DNA from: Bin87 sp964347975
GTDB lineage: Bacteria; Chloroflexota; Dehalococcoidia; Lucifugimonadales; UBA3495
DNA length: 64,000 nucleotides
NCBI GenBank assembly: GCA_964347975.1
Contig: CAYGAY010000004.1
Coordinates: 1-64,000, forward strand
Direction: 5' to 3'
Position numbers and translations under genes: made by a program. Under the pieces are notes generated by a model that made no database searches, was not told the DNA's origin, and saw only the letters and a program-made list of their open reading frames with translations. Shown in pieces: positions 33,786 through 41,627 of the stretch; position 1 is the first letter of the stretch, and the number at the start of each line of letters is the position of its first letter.

Positions 33786-34376
33786 ATGATTCATGCCGAG
33801 GACGTATTCCGAGTATTCCAGGAGCACCGGGGCGATGCCATCGTCATTCCCACCGGCACTTCCGGACGCCACTGGCGGGAATTCACTACCAACGAGAACC
33901 GGGACCTGAACCTGGGCGGCGCCATGGGCCAGACCACTTCGGCGGCCCTGGGACTGGCCCTGGGACTGCCGGATGAAAAGGTGGTGCTGTTCGATTCCGA
34001 GGGCGCGCTGCTGATGAACATGGGGATACTGGCTACCATCGCCGGCAAGAAGCCGCAAAACCTCTGCCACATCCTGCTGGACAACGAGTGCTACGCCACC
34101 ACCGGCGGGCAGCCGGTTCCCAACGCGCAAGAGATCAACTACGCGGGCGTAGCCAAGGAATCCGGTTATTCCGCTGCCTACAGCTTCGAGGACCTGGAAG
34201 AGTTTGCCACCAATGTGGAGCAAATAATGCAGGAAACCGGCCCGGTATTCGTCGCCATCAAAGTGGTGCCGGAGGTGGAGAACGAGCCAATCGGCATGAG
34301 GGTGCGCGTCCCGACCCGCAGCCGCGCCGAAACCATCCGGGACTTGCAGACGGAGTTGGGCATTAGCGCCGATTAG
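33786..34376 (+). CDS. TPP-dependent decarboxylase, beta (PP-domain) subunit
   Basis: A 196-residue partner carrying the TPP-diphosphate domain: LNLGGAMGQTTSAALGLALG, then FDSEGALLMNMGILATIA and LDNECYATTGGQ. The usual G-D-G-x(n)-N metal motif reads D-S-E-G-A-L-L-M-N here, a slight variant. With the alpha subunit it would decarboxylate a 2-oxoacid such as sulfopyruvate or phosphonopyruvate; the true substrate is unknown. It is followed by acyl-CoA-type genes, which hints that the aldehyde or acyl product may enter CoA chemistry. Confidence 0.87.
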   Translation: MIHAEDVFRVFQEHRGDAIVIPTGTSGRHWREFTTNENRDLNLGGAMGQTTSAALGLALGLPDEKVVLFDSEGALLMNMGILATIAGKKPQNLCHILLDNECYATTGGQPVPNAQEINYAGVAKESGYSAAYSFEDLEEFATNVEQIMQETGPVFVAIKVVPEVENEPIGMRVRVPTRSRAETIRDLQTELGISAD

Positions 34377-34561
34377 CGTCCGGGGCTGTCGACGTTCAAG
34401 GGAAATGTCGCGTGTCCCTGCCGTTCCTGGCCACCGTGGTCCTCCTTAATCGGGTTGGCAGTTGTTCCGATAAGGATGACGCGGTGGCTTTCTTCTTGCC
34501 ACCGGATTCCCGTTACGCCACGGTCCGGCGCTCTATGGGCGCCCATTGTTGGAGATAAGTA

Positions 34562-34972
34562 ATGCCGAAGCTAATCCCGGTACCCGATGAACTCAGCCAG
34601 CCCTTCTGGGACGCGGTGAACGAACAACGCCTGGTCCTCCAGAACTGTACCGGCTGCGAAAAGCTCCAGTACCCGCCCGACACAGACTGCCGGGTGTGCG
34701 GCTCCGCAGATGGTCTGGAGTGGAAAGAGGTGGAAGGCAAGGGTCACGTCGCCACCTACATCGTCATCGAAGACGGTCGCCTCAACCGTCGGATGCCCGA
34801 CCAGCCCTACAATCTTGCCCTGGTGACGCTGGACCAGGACCCCACCGTGAACTTTTACTCCAACCTGCCGGGCGTCCCGCCCTACGAGGTGCCGGTGGGC
34901 GCCGCCGTGGAGGTTACTTTTGAGGAAGTGGCCCCCGGCCAATTGATACACGAGTGGCGAGTGGCGGAATAA
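34562..34972 (+). CDS. DUF35 zinc-ribbon/OB-fold acyl-CoA-associated protein
   Basis: A 136-residue protein with a rubredoxin-like zinc ribbon (C-x2-C in NCTGCEKLQYPP and C-x2-C in DCRVCGS) and an OB-fold (GHVATYIVIEDGRLNR, YNLALVTLDQDP). DUF35 proteins are the small partners of thiolase-like proteins, and a thiolase-like gene follows 54 bp later. They help deliver acyl-CoA substrates in the thiolase complex, as in archaeal HMG-CoA synthesis. Confidence 0.88.
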   Translation: MPKLIPVPDELSQPFWDAVNEQRLVLQNCTGCEKLQYPPDTDCRVCGSADGLEWKEVEGKGHVATYIVIEDGRLNRRMPDQPYNLALVTLDQDPTVNFYSNLPGVPPYEVPVGAAVEVTFEEVAPGQLIHEWRVAE

Positions 34973-35026
34973 CCACCATTCATTGAAAATTCGCGCTTAT
35001 TCGTGGATAAGCGCAGCGGAGGGACT

Positions 35027-36343
35027 ATGACCAGCGGCAACAACTTCCAGTGGCGCCGGGACCGGGACGGCCTGGGCGTGTGGGAACACCGGGGCCAGGT
35101 GGCCGTCGTCGGCTACGGCCATTCGCCGGTGGACCGGCGGTGGGACGGCGAGAACCTGGATACCTCCCTGGGCGCTTACACCATCATGGCCTGTGAAAAG
35201 GCCATGGCCCAGGCCGGCGTCACCATTGACCAAGTGGACGGCATCGTATGCTGTGACAGCCACATCGCCGGCGGCAGCGGCGGGTCTGCCTCCCAGTGGG
35301 CGCCCCGGCCCTACTTCGATCCGCCCTACGACACAGAGTATGGCCTGACTCTGATCAACGCCCAGTGGCTCATCAACACCATGGGCTTCCAGAACGTCAA
35401 ATTCGCACCCACCGGGGTGCCGACCATCGGCGAGATGGTGGGCATGGCCGCCCAGGCCGTGGGCGACGGTGTTTGCTCCACCTGCCTGGTCATCTATCCC
35501 ACCGGCAACATGGAAGGCCGCTACCGGCGGGGCGGCGAGAATGCCGACGACTACGCCCGGGGGCCGCGCCAGTGGACCGTGCCCTGGGGCAACCACGGCG
35601 GCAACGACTTCATCAACATCTTTCCCCACCGCCAGTACTTGATGCGATATGGCGGCGAACATGAGGACCTGGCCCCCTTTGTCATCAACCAGCACAAGAA
35701 CGGGATGCTCACGCCCTGGGGCTACAACGCCACCCACAACATCCAGCCCATATCGGTGGAAGACTACATCGGCTCCCGGCCCATCTTGAATCCCCTGCGC
35801 ATCTGGGATTGCGACCGTCCCGTCAACGCCTCGGCCGCCTACCTGTTCACCACGTCCGAGCGGGCGCGGGATCTGAAATCCCAGCCCGTGTACGTGCTCA
35901 ACCACTCCCAGCACAACTTCCGGTTCCGGACCACCCAGCCCGACCTCGACGAAGTGGAGATGTGGACCGACCGGCAGGCCGCCCGCATGTACGAAGGCGC
36001 CGGCCTCGGCCCCGCCGACGTGGACATCTTCAACCCCTACGACGGCTACTCGATAATGACCCAGTTCTTCCTGGAGGGCTTCCAGTGGCACGGGGTCAAG
36101 CGAGGCGATGCCCTTGCCTTCTACGCCGGGGACATCAGCGTAAAGGGCCCCCACCCTTTCAGTTCCAGCGGCGGCAACCTGGGCAACGGGCGCACCCGCA
36201 CCGCCATGTACACCGACAGCATTGAGCAACTGCGCTGCGACGCCGGCGACCGCCAGGTAACGGTGCGGGCCGAGACCGCACTGTGCGCCTTCACCACCCC
36301 CAGCAGCGGCGGCTGGCTTATGCTGGGCAAGCACCCTTCGTGA
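35027..36343 (+). CDS. thiolase-like protein (lipid-transfer/SCP-x type)
   Basis: A 438-residue protein of the thiolase superfamily. N-terminal segments GQVAVVGYGHSPV, EKAMAQAGVTIDQVDGIVCC and the later GPADVDIFNPYDGYSIMTQF and SSSGGNLGNGRTR match thiolase-like lipid-transfer proteins. The catalytic Cys of biosynthetic thiolases is not at the usual site, so it may be a non-condensing or atypical member. GGAGGG lies just before ATG 35027. It probably works with the DUF35 protein before it. Confidence 0.87.
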   Translation: MTSGNNFQWRRDRDGLGVWEHRGQVAVVGYGHSPVDRRWDGENLDTSLGAYTIMACEKAMAQAGVTIDQVDGIVCCDSHIAGGSGGSASQWAPRPYFDPPYDTEYGLTLINAQWLINTMGFQNVKFAPTGVPTIGEMVGMAAQAVGDGVCSTCLVIYPTGNMEGRYRRGGENADDYARGPRQWTVPWGNHGGNDFINIFPHRQYLMRYGGEHEDLAPFVINQHKNGMLTPWGYNATHNIQPISVEDYIGSRPILNPLRIWDCDRPVNASAAYLFTTSERARDLKSQPVYVLNHSQHNFRFRTTQPDLDEVEMWTDRQAARMYEGAGLGPADVDIFNPYDGYSIMTQFFLEGFQWHGVKRGDALAFYAGDISVKGPHPFSSSGGNLGNGRTRTAMYTDSIEQLRCDAGDRQVTVRAETALCAFTTPSSGGWLMLGKHPS

Positions 36344-36370
36344 TGATTCCGGCGGCTGAGCTGGCGACGC

Positions 36371-37567
36371 ATGAACGTTGTCACCGGGCGGTTTGAACGA
36401 CTGGGCGCCGGGCGCGCCGGGGACGCGCCGTTGGAAACTCCCGCATTCATCTACGACGAGGCGGGCATTTTCCGGCTGTTGCGGAAGGCCGCCGCAATCC
36501 GGGACAACAGCGGTTGTCGGCTGCTTTTCGCAGTAAAATCCTTCTGCTTCCGCGACGCGCTGGAGCTGATGGCTCCCCATTTGGATGGCTTCGCCGTCAG
36601 TTCACTCTTCGAGGCGAAGCTGGCGCGGTCAGTCCTGCGCGACCAGGGCACGGTGCATTTCACCACCCCGGGACTGCGGCCCCAGGATGCGGCCGATTCG
36701 GGCGTGCTCTGCGACTACATCGCCTTCAACTCCGTCAACCAATTGCGATCCCATCGCGACCTATTGCATCCGGCGGTCCAGGTCGGCCTGCGGGTGAACC
36801 CGGAGCTGTCTTTCATCGGTGATGCGCGGTACGACCCATGCCGGCCGGCGTCCCGGTTGGGTGAGCCGCTGTCCACGGTGGCGCAAATTCTGGACGAGGG
36901 CGATTCCGTGTCCGGTCTGTTGCTCCACACCAACTGCGATGCCACCGACTTCGGCCAGCTTGAAGCCACCGTGAATAAAATCCGTCGCGGTTTGGCTCAC
37001 CGGTTGGAAGACGGCCGGCTGCGGTGGATTAACCTGGGCGGCGGATACCTGTTTGAAGACGAATATGGCGGCGACGCCCTCGAAATGACGTCCCTGTACC
37101 GCACGATAGATTTTCTGCAGCGCGGCTGTAGTCTGGAGACGATCATAGAACCGGGCGCCGCGCTGATACGGACGGCGTGCTGCCTGGTATCCACCGTGTT
37201 GGAGATCCAAACGCGGAGCGGCGGAAGAACGGCGATCCTGGATACGACAGTGAACCATATGCCGGAGGTGTTCGAGTATCAGTATGAACCGGACGTTCTG
37301 GGCCACCAGGATGACGCCGATTGGGTCTGTACGCTGGCGGGATGCACCTGCCTCGCCGGGGACGTCTTTGGGGAGTACAGTTTTGACCATCCCCTGGCGG
37401 TGGGCGACCGGGTGGTGTTTCTCAACATGGGCGCCTATACCCTTGTCAAGGCCCATATGTTCAACGGCGTCAATCTTCCGACGATTTACGCCCTCACCTC
37501 GGGTGGTGAACTGCTGGCGAAACGCCGCTATACGTACGACGATTTCGCAGCGCGATGGGGAGCCTGA
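36371..37567 (+). CDS. nspC: carboxynorspermidine decarboxylase-like PLP enzyme
   Basis: A 398-residue fold-III (alanine-racemase-like) PLP decarboxylase. The PLP lysine is K56 in LLFAVKSF. Conserved parts include LLHTNCDATDF, NLGGGYLF, IIEPGAALIR, LDTTVNHMPEVFEYQYEPDV, the catalytic Cys region LAGCTCLAGDVFGEY and GAYTLVKAHMFNGVNLP. These match NspC, which converts carboxy(nor)spermidine to (nor)spermidine, the last step of the alternative polyamine route. The carboxyspermidine dehydrogenase partner is not in the window. The DUF3326 gene overlaps its end. Confidence 0.85.
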   Translation: MNVVTGRFERLGAGRAGDAPLETPAFIYDEAGIFRLLRKAAAIRDNSGCRLLFAVKSFCFRDALELMAPHLDGFAVSSLFEAKLARSVLRDQGTVHFTTPGLRPQDAADSGVLCDYIAFNSVNQLRSHRDLLHPAVQVGLRVNPELSFIGDARYDPCRPASRLGEPLSTVAQILDEGDSVSGLLLHTNCDATDFGQLEATVNKIRRGLAHRLEDGRLRWINLGGGYLFEDEYGGDALEMTSLYRTIDFLQRGCSLETIIEPGAALIRTACCLVSTVLEIQTRSGGRTAILDTTVNHMPEVFEYQYEPDVLGHQDDADWVCTLAGCTCLAGDVFGEYSFDHPLAVGDRVVFLNMGAYTLVKAHMFNGVNLPTIYALTSGGELLAKRRYTYDDFAARWGA

Positions 37568-38946
37568 GCAACGTCATGGCGACTGCTGAACTGTACGAAC
37601 GGGAGCTGACAGTCCCCGCCGCCGGGTCGAAAACAACCCTGCGCGAGAGCCTTTGCCAGGCCGTGGCCCGTCAACTGCAACCGGGCGAAGTTCCCATCAG
37701 GCTGGCGGTCACGGGCCGGGTCCGGATCCCGGCTTCCGATCACCCGGCTTCCGATCACCCGGCTTCCGATCAAGAGGGCCATCATTGTGAAGTTGGCCTG
37801 CTGCGCGGGTTGGAGGGCCATCGGCGCGCGGCGTCCATATTCCGCCTGGACCGCCGACCCGTGGAAAACTCCGAGAGGTTCAACGCGGTCCTGCTGGTTC
37901 CCACCGGGGTGGGAGCGGAGATCGGCGGCCACGCCGGGGACGCCATGCCGGTAGCCGCCCTGCTGGCCGCGGTCTGCGACACGCTGATTACCCATCCCAA
38001 CGTGGTGAACGCATCGGACGTCATTGAGATGCCGGCCAACTCCCTTTATGTGGAGGGCAGCGTGATCGCCCGGCTGATGCAGGGTCAGTTGGGTTTGCAG
38101 CGGGTTCGCAACAATCGTTTGCTGGTGGTGATCGGCCCCCATGACGACGAACTTTTCGTCCATGCGGCCATCAATTCGATCAACGCGGCCCGGACGTCCT
38201 ATGGCTTGGTCCAACCGCAGGTGCTACGGCTGGAACACGGCCTGGAGATGGACTCCACATACGCCCGGTCCGGGCGGGCCGCCGGCCGGGTACGGGGGCT
38301 GGAACCTCTGTTTGCGGAGCTGGACCGGCGGCGAGACCAATATGACGCAGTGGCCATCACGTCCCTGATCGGAGTGCCGGCCGGCTACCACTTCGAGTAT
38401 TTTGACCGTATGGGCGACATGGTCAATCCCTGGGGCGGCGTGGAGGCGATGCTCACCCATGCGATTTCATCCCTGTACGACGTGCCCTCGGCCCATGCTC
38501 CCATGCTGGACAGCCGGGAGATTGCCAACGCCGACCCCGGCGTGGTCGATCCCCGCATGGCAGCAGAGGCCGTGTCGTTGGCGATGATCCAGTGCATCCT
38601 GAAAGGGCTGCGGCGCAGCCCCCGACTGGTCACCAACCCGGAAGCCAGGTTGCATCACAGCGTTCTCAACGCTGCCGACGTGTCATGCCTGGTGATCCCC
38701 GACGGATGCGTGGGACTGCCCACACTGGCGGCGTTGGAGCAGGGCATAACCACCATCGCCGTGCGAGAGAACCGCAACCTGATGGGCAATGATCTCACGG
38801 AACTGCCCTGGGCGGCGGGCCAGCTGCGCATAGTGGAGAATTACTGGGAAGCCGCCGGCGTAATGGCCGCGCTGCGCGCCGGGGTGGACCCGGCGACGGT
38901 ACGCCGGCCGCTAACGGGGGCAGAGGTGTCCAGGCCGGCGCAATAG
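37555..38946 (+). CDS. DUF3326 family protein
   Basis: A 463-residue protein (from ATG 37555; ATG 37576 is an alternative). It matches the DUF3326 family by segments such as LLVPTGVGAEIGGHAGDAMP, VNASDVIEMPANSLYVEGS, GHHD-like VIGPHDDELFVHAAINSI and CLVIPDGCVGLPTLAALEQG. The N-terminal 80 residues include a repeat-born PASDHPASDHPASD linker. It overlaps nspC by 13 bp. Function unknown; the overlap suggests a link to polyamine or amino-acid metabolism. Confidence 0.8.
   Translation: MGSLSNVMATAELYERELTVPAAGSKTTLRESLCQAVARQLQPGEVPIRLAVTGRVRIPASDHPASDHPASDQEGHHCEVGLLRGLEGHRRAASIFRLDRRPVENSERFNAVLLVPTGVGAEIGGHAGDAMPVAALLAAVCDTLITHPNVVNASDVIEMPANSLYVEGSVIARLMQGQLGLQRVRNNRLLVVIGPHDDELFVHAAINSINAARTSYGLVQPQVLRLEHGLEMDSTYARSGRAAGRVRGLEPLFAELDRRRDQYDAVAITSLIGVPAGYHFEYFDRMGDMVNPWGGVEAMLTHAISSLYDVPSAHAPMLDSREIANADPGVVDPRMAAEAVSLAMIQCILKGLRRSPRLVTNPEARLHHSVLNAADVSCLVIPDGCVGLPTLAALEQGITTIAVRENRNLMGNDLTELPWAAGQLRIVENYWEAAGVMAALRAGVDPATVRRPLTGAEVSRPAQ
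37728..37772 (+). repeat. 15-bp perfect tandem repeat (three copies)
   Basis: The unit CCCGGCTTCCGATCA occurs three times in a row, encoding P-A-S-D-H repeats in the N-terminal linker of the DUF3326 protein. Being a multiple of three, copy change keeps the frame. Confidence 0.95.
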
Positions 38947-38978
38947 GACGGAGGCATCTGATCCGGGGACGACCGCCC

Positions 38979-39257
38979 CTACCCGGGCAACAGGCCGTCG
39001 CCGATGAAGATGTGCTCCGCTTCGTCCAGCGTGAGGTCCGTTTCCGGCAGGATCAGGTCCGATTCCACCAATTCGTCAAGGGGCAGAGGTTCACCCCGGT
39101 CCCGCACCAGTTGGAACATCTCATCCAGCAGCGATTGGAATTGGGGGCCATCCTCAGCGGCCACCGCCTCCACCATGCGGTTGTCAATGTCGTTGAGGTC
39201 GTCGATAGCCGACCCGGGCAGGTTGAACTGTCCCTCGCCAAGTATCCGTACAATCAC
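38979..39257 (-). CDS. PspA-associated PspAA-like protein
   Basis: A 92-residue protein starting MIVRILGEGQF, like the PspAA domain family found beside pspA. A helical pair (LNDIDNRMVEAVAAEDGPQF to MFQLVRDRGE) and an acidic C-terminal part (LILPETDLTLDEAEHIFIGD) follow. Its start overlaps the stop of the hybrid gene before it by 4 bp. It is third in the operon pspA - hybrid - pspAA and presumably tunes PspA at the membrane. Confidence 0.75.
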   Translation of the reverse strand: MIVRILGEGQFNLPGSAIDDLNDIDNRMVEAVAAEDGPQFQSLLDEMFQLVRDRGEPLPLDELVESDLILPETDLTLDEAEHIFIGDGLLPG

Positions 39258-39787
39258 GTTCCGTTCTCCGGTTTCGCTCTGGTTTCGCCCTTCAAAGCGG
39301 CCAGCTCGGCCTCGATGCTGGCGGTCGCCGACTGGTCGCTGGCTTCGGCTCTGGCGCGCGACGCAGCCTGGGCCAACTTTTCCTGCTCTTGCTCCATGCC
39401 GGCAATATGCCTGTCCAGCCCCTCCAGATCCAGCAGGGCGTTCTGCTTCCGCTGCAAGGCTAACCGGGCCAAGTCATCCCGGCCAGAGTCCGCCGACTGA
39501 TGCGCCTGACGGTCCAGCCGGACGATATTCTCCTTCACCCGGTCGGCCTGCTGCTGCAACTGCCGCCTGGCGGTGACAATCGCCAAGAGCCCACGCTTGA
39601 CGTTGTGCAACAGTTCCGGCTGCCGCTCAAGGGAAACGCTGGCCGGCGCCGACTCGCCCAAGTCCTGCACCAGATTGAGCATCTCGCCCAGCAGCGTATG
39701 GAACCGGGGCCAGTCTTCTTCGGCTACTGCATCCGCTATCCGGCTGTCAATGTCGTTAAGATGTTCGATGGCCAAGCCCGGCGTCAT
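39254..39787 (-). CDS. PspAA-PspA hybrid coiled-coil protein
   Basis: A 177-residue protein. Residues about 6-45 (IEHLNDIDSRIADAVAEEDW, LLGEMLNLVQDLGES) resemble the middle of the neighbouring PspAA protein. From about 60 it closely follows the coiled coil of the adjacent PspA (LLHNVKRGLLAIVTARRQLQ, RDDLARLALQRKQNALLDLE, HIAGMEQEQEKL) and ends with the same IEAELAALKG. It lacks the PspA N-terminal amphipathic helix. ATGA overlaps join it to both neighbours (39254-39257, 39784-39787). It probably arose by partial duplication and fusion. Confidence 0.8.
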   Translation of the reverse strand: MTPGLAIEHLNDIDSRIADAVAEEDWPRFHTLLGEMLNLVQDLGESAPASVSLERQPELLHNVKRGLLAIVTARRQLQQQADRVKENIVRLDRQAHQSADSGRDDLARLALQRKQNALLDLEGLDRHIAGMEQEQEKLAQAASRARAEASDQSATASIEAELAALKGETRAKPENGT

Positions 39788-40584
39788 GTTCCGCGCTCCG
39801 GTTGTGCGCCGGCCCCGGAGGTGGTGGACGCGCCGGATTCGCTCCGCAGGGCTTCCAGCTCGGCGTCCACGCCGGTGGGAGCGGAGGCGGGAGCGCCGCC
39901 GCCCTTCAGAGCGGCCAGTTCGGCCTCTACGCTGCTGGTGGTCATCATCTGCTCCAGCTCGCGCTCAATGTCGTCCTTGGGGCCGGTGATGTCGTCGAGT
40001 ACGCCGGTGGCTACCAGCTCGTCAATGGCGCCGGCCTTGGCGCGCATCTGGTCGGTCTTGTTCTCGGCGCGCTGCACCGCCATGGAGACGTCGCCCATCT
40101 CCTCGGAGATGCCGCCCAGCGCGGCGCCAATACGCACCTGGGCCTGGGCCGCCGAATACTGCGCCTTGATGATTTCCTTCTTGTTGCGGAAGGCGTCCAC
40201 CTTGGCTTGCAGGCGTTGCTCGGCTTGGGTCAGTTTCTCCTGCTCCTGCTCCATGCCGGCAATCTGCTCGTCCAGCCCTTCCAGTTCCAGCAAGGCGTTC
40301 TGCTTCCGTTGCAGGGCCATGCGGGCCAGGTCATCCCGGCCGACATCCACCGCCTGCTTGGCCTGCCGGTCCAGCCGGGCGATGTTTTCCTTCACCTTGT
40401 CGGCCTGCTGCTGGATGCGTCGTTTGGCGGTCACCATCTCGACGACCCCGCGCTTGACGTTCTGGAGCATTTCCAGCTGCTTCTCGTAAGAGTAGTCCAG
40501 CGTCTCACTCGGGTCTTCGGCGTTGTCCAGTATGCGGTTCACCTTTGACTTGACGATGGTGGACATTCGGGAAAACATTCCCAT
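39784..40584 (-). CDS. pspA: PspA/IM30 family membrane-stress protein
   Basis: A 266-residue PspA/Vipp1 protein. It has an N-terminal amphipathic helix (MGMFSRMSTIVKSKVNRIL), a long antiparallel coiled coil (about 20-190) and an Ala/Glu-rich C-terminal tail containing two related E-A-E-L-x-A-L motifs. These proteins form rings and rods that bind and stabilise stressed membranes. I chose ATG 40584, which has AGGAGG 10 nt upstream; the open frame extends to 40638. First gene of a three-gene operon with a hybrid PspA-like and a PspAA protein. Confidence 0.92.
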   Translation of the reverse strand: MGMFSRMSTIVKSKVNRILDNAEDPSETLDYSYEKQLEMLQNVKRGVVEMVTAKRRIQQQADKVKENIARLDRQAKQAVDVGRDDLARMALQRKQNALLELEGLDEQIAGMEQEQEKLTQAEQRLQAKVDAFRNKKEIIKAQYSAAQAQVRIGAALGGISEEMGDVSMAVQRAENKTDQMRAKAGAIDELVATGVLDDITGPKDDIERELEQMMTTSSVEAELAALKGGGAPASAPTGVDAELEALRSESGASTTSGAGAQPERGT

Positions 40585-40654
40585 AACTTCGTTACCTCCT
40601 GACCGTCGGCAGGGCTGACGGGCCATCGGCTCCGTCATGTGGCCTGGCAGCGGC

Positions 40655-40912
40655 TCAATACTCGCGCCGGCGGCCCATGAAGGCCCATAGCAGCAGCACT
40701 ACCGCGGCTACAATGCAGATTACGCCGGCAACACGGAGCAACCAGTCCAGCCACCCCATAACCAGGATGATGCCCAGGAACAGCAGGAGCACCCCCAGCA
40801 GCCCGGCGCCGAATTTTGAAATCCCTCCCAACGAGTTGCCTCCAACGGTGGGTTTACAGCAACAGATGATACCACAATAGGCGGGGGCGTATGGTGTGCG
40901 GACATCGCCCAT
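40655..40912 (-). CDS. small two-helix membrane protein
   Basis: About 85 residues if started at ATG 40912. A Cys-rich N-terminal part (YCGIICCCKP) precedes two adjacent membrane helices (FGAGLLGVLLLFLGIILVMGW and LLRVAGVICIVAAVVLLLWAF) and an Arg-rich end (MGRRREY). It lies just upstream of pspA on the same strand and may belong with the membrane-stress genes. The start site is uncertain. Confidence 0.55.
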   Translation of the reverse strand: MGDVRTPYAPAYCGIICCCKPTVGGNSLGGISKFGAGLLGVLLLFLGIILVMGWLDWLLRVAGVICIVAAVVLLLWAFMGRRREY

Positions 40913-40983
40913 CCCGGCTATAATGGGGCTGCCAAAGGGATGCCAACCCGGCACCGTTTCTCACTCGCAAGGCAATACTGACG

Positions 40984-41613
40984 ATGATTAGGCGCAAACT
41001 GCTGAACCGGCTGCGGGGCCGCAACCGCAACCAGCCCTCCGGCCAGCCCTCCCGGTTGGCCGACGCTACCATCCGCGTCGCGCAGGTGGGCGATGTGGTG
41101 GTAGTGCAGGGCCTGCATCTGGATTACGACGACGCCTATCTGGTTGTGGAGCATGTCCATCGCTATGCCGGCAGCGGCAACAGCGTGGAATGGCGCGAAG
41201 TGGTGGCGGGCGACGCCCAGCGGCGGGTTTGGCTGGAATGGTCGGAAGACCGGGCGGGCCTCTTTGTCACCGCGGCCACCGACCGCCGACCGGTGGGACT
41301 GGACGCCATCGGGCTGACCGAGGCCGACCTGGTAGCGCTGGACGAGGAACACTCCATAGATAACGGTGTCATCATCGACGGGAGGCGCTACTCCTACCGC
41401 AACAGCTTTGAGGCTTTCTACCACCAGGACGACCGGTATGACGGGGAGGGGTTCTACCTTTGGGAGTTCATGGCCGACGATGGACGGCAGACGCTGGCCG
41501 TTACCAAGTTCGAGGGGACGCCCTACGAGGCTTACTTCAGCGACGTTATCTCCCCGGACGACGTGCAGCTGTATCCGTCGGAACGCCCCGAAACGCGACA
41601 GCGATACCGCTGA
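40984..41613 (+). CDS. DUF4178 domain protein
   Basis: A 209-residue soluble protein matching DUF4178 by IRVAQVGDVVVVQGLHLDYD, NSVEWREVVAGDAQRRVWLE, IDGRRYSYRNSFEAFYHQDD and LAVTKFEGTPYEAYFS. DUF4178 proteins commonly sit with PspA and DUF350 membrane proteins, and in some genomes with polyamine enzymes. Here it diverges from the pspA operon and is followed by a DUF350 gene after 14 bp. Function unknown, likely membrane-stress related by context. Confidence 0.85.
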   Translation: MIRRKLLNRLRGRNRNQPSGQPSRLADATIRVAQVGDVVVVQGLHLDYDDAYLVVEHVHRYAGSGNSVEWREVVAGDAQRRVWLEWSEDRAGLFVTAATDRRPVGLDAIGLTEADLVALDEEHSIDNGVIIDGRRYSYRNSFEAFYHQDDRYDGEGFYLWEFMADDGRQTLAVTKFEGTPYEAYFSDVISPDDVQLYPSERPETRQRYR

Positions 41614-41627
41614 GCCGGAGCGCGCAA

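Noticed and set aside
34997..36580. A 527-codon open frame opposite the thiolase-like gene.
   Set aside because: Composition is the G/V/H-rich pattern of an antisense shadow; the plus-strand gene has motifs and a ribosome-binding site.
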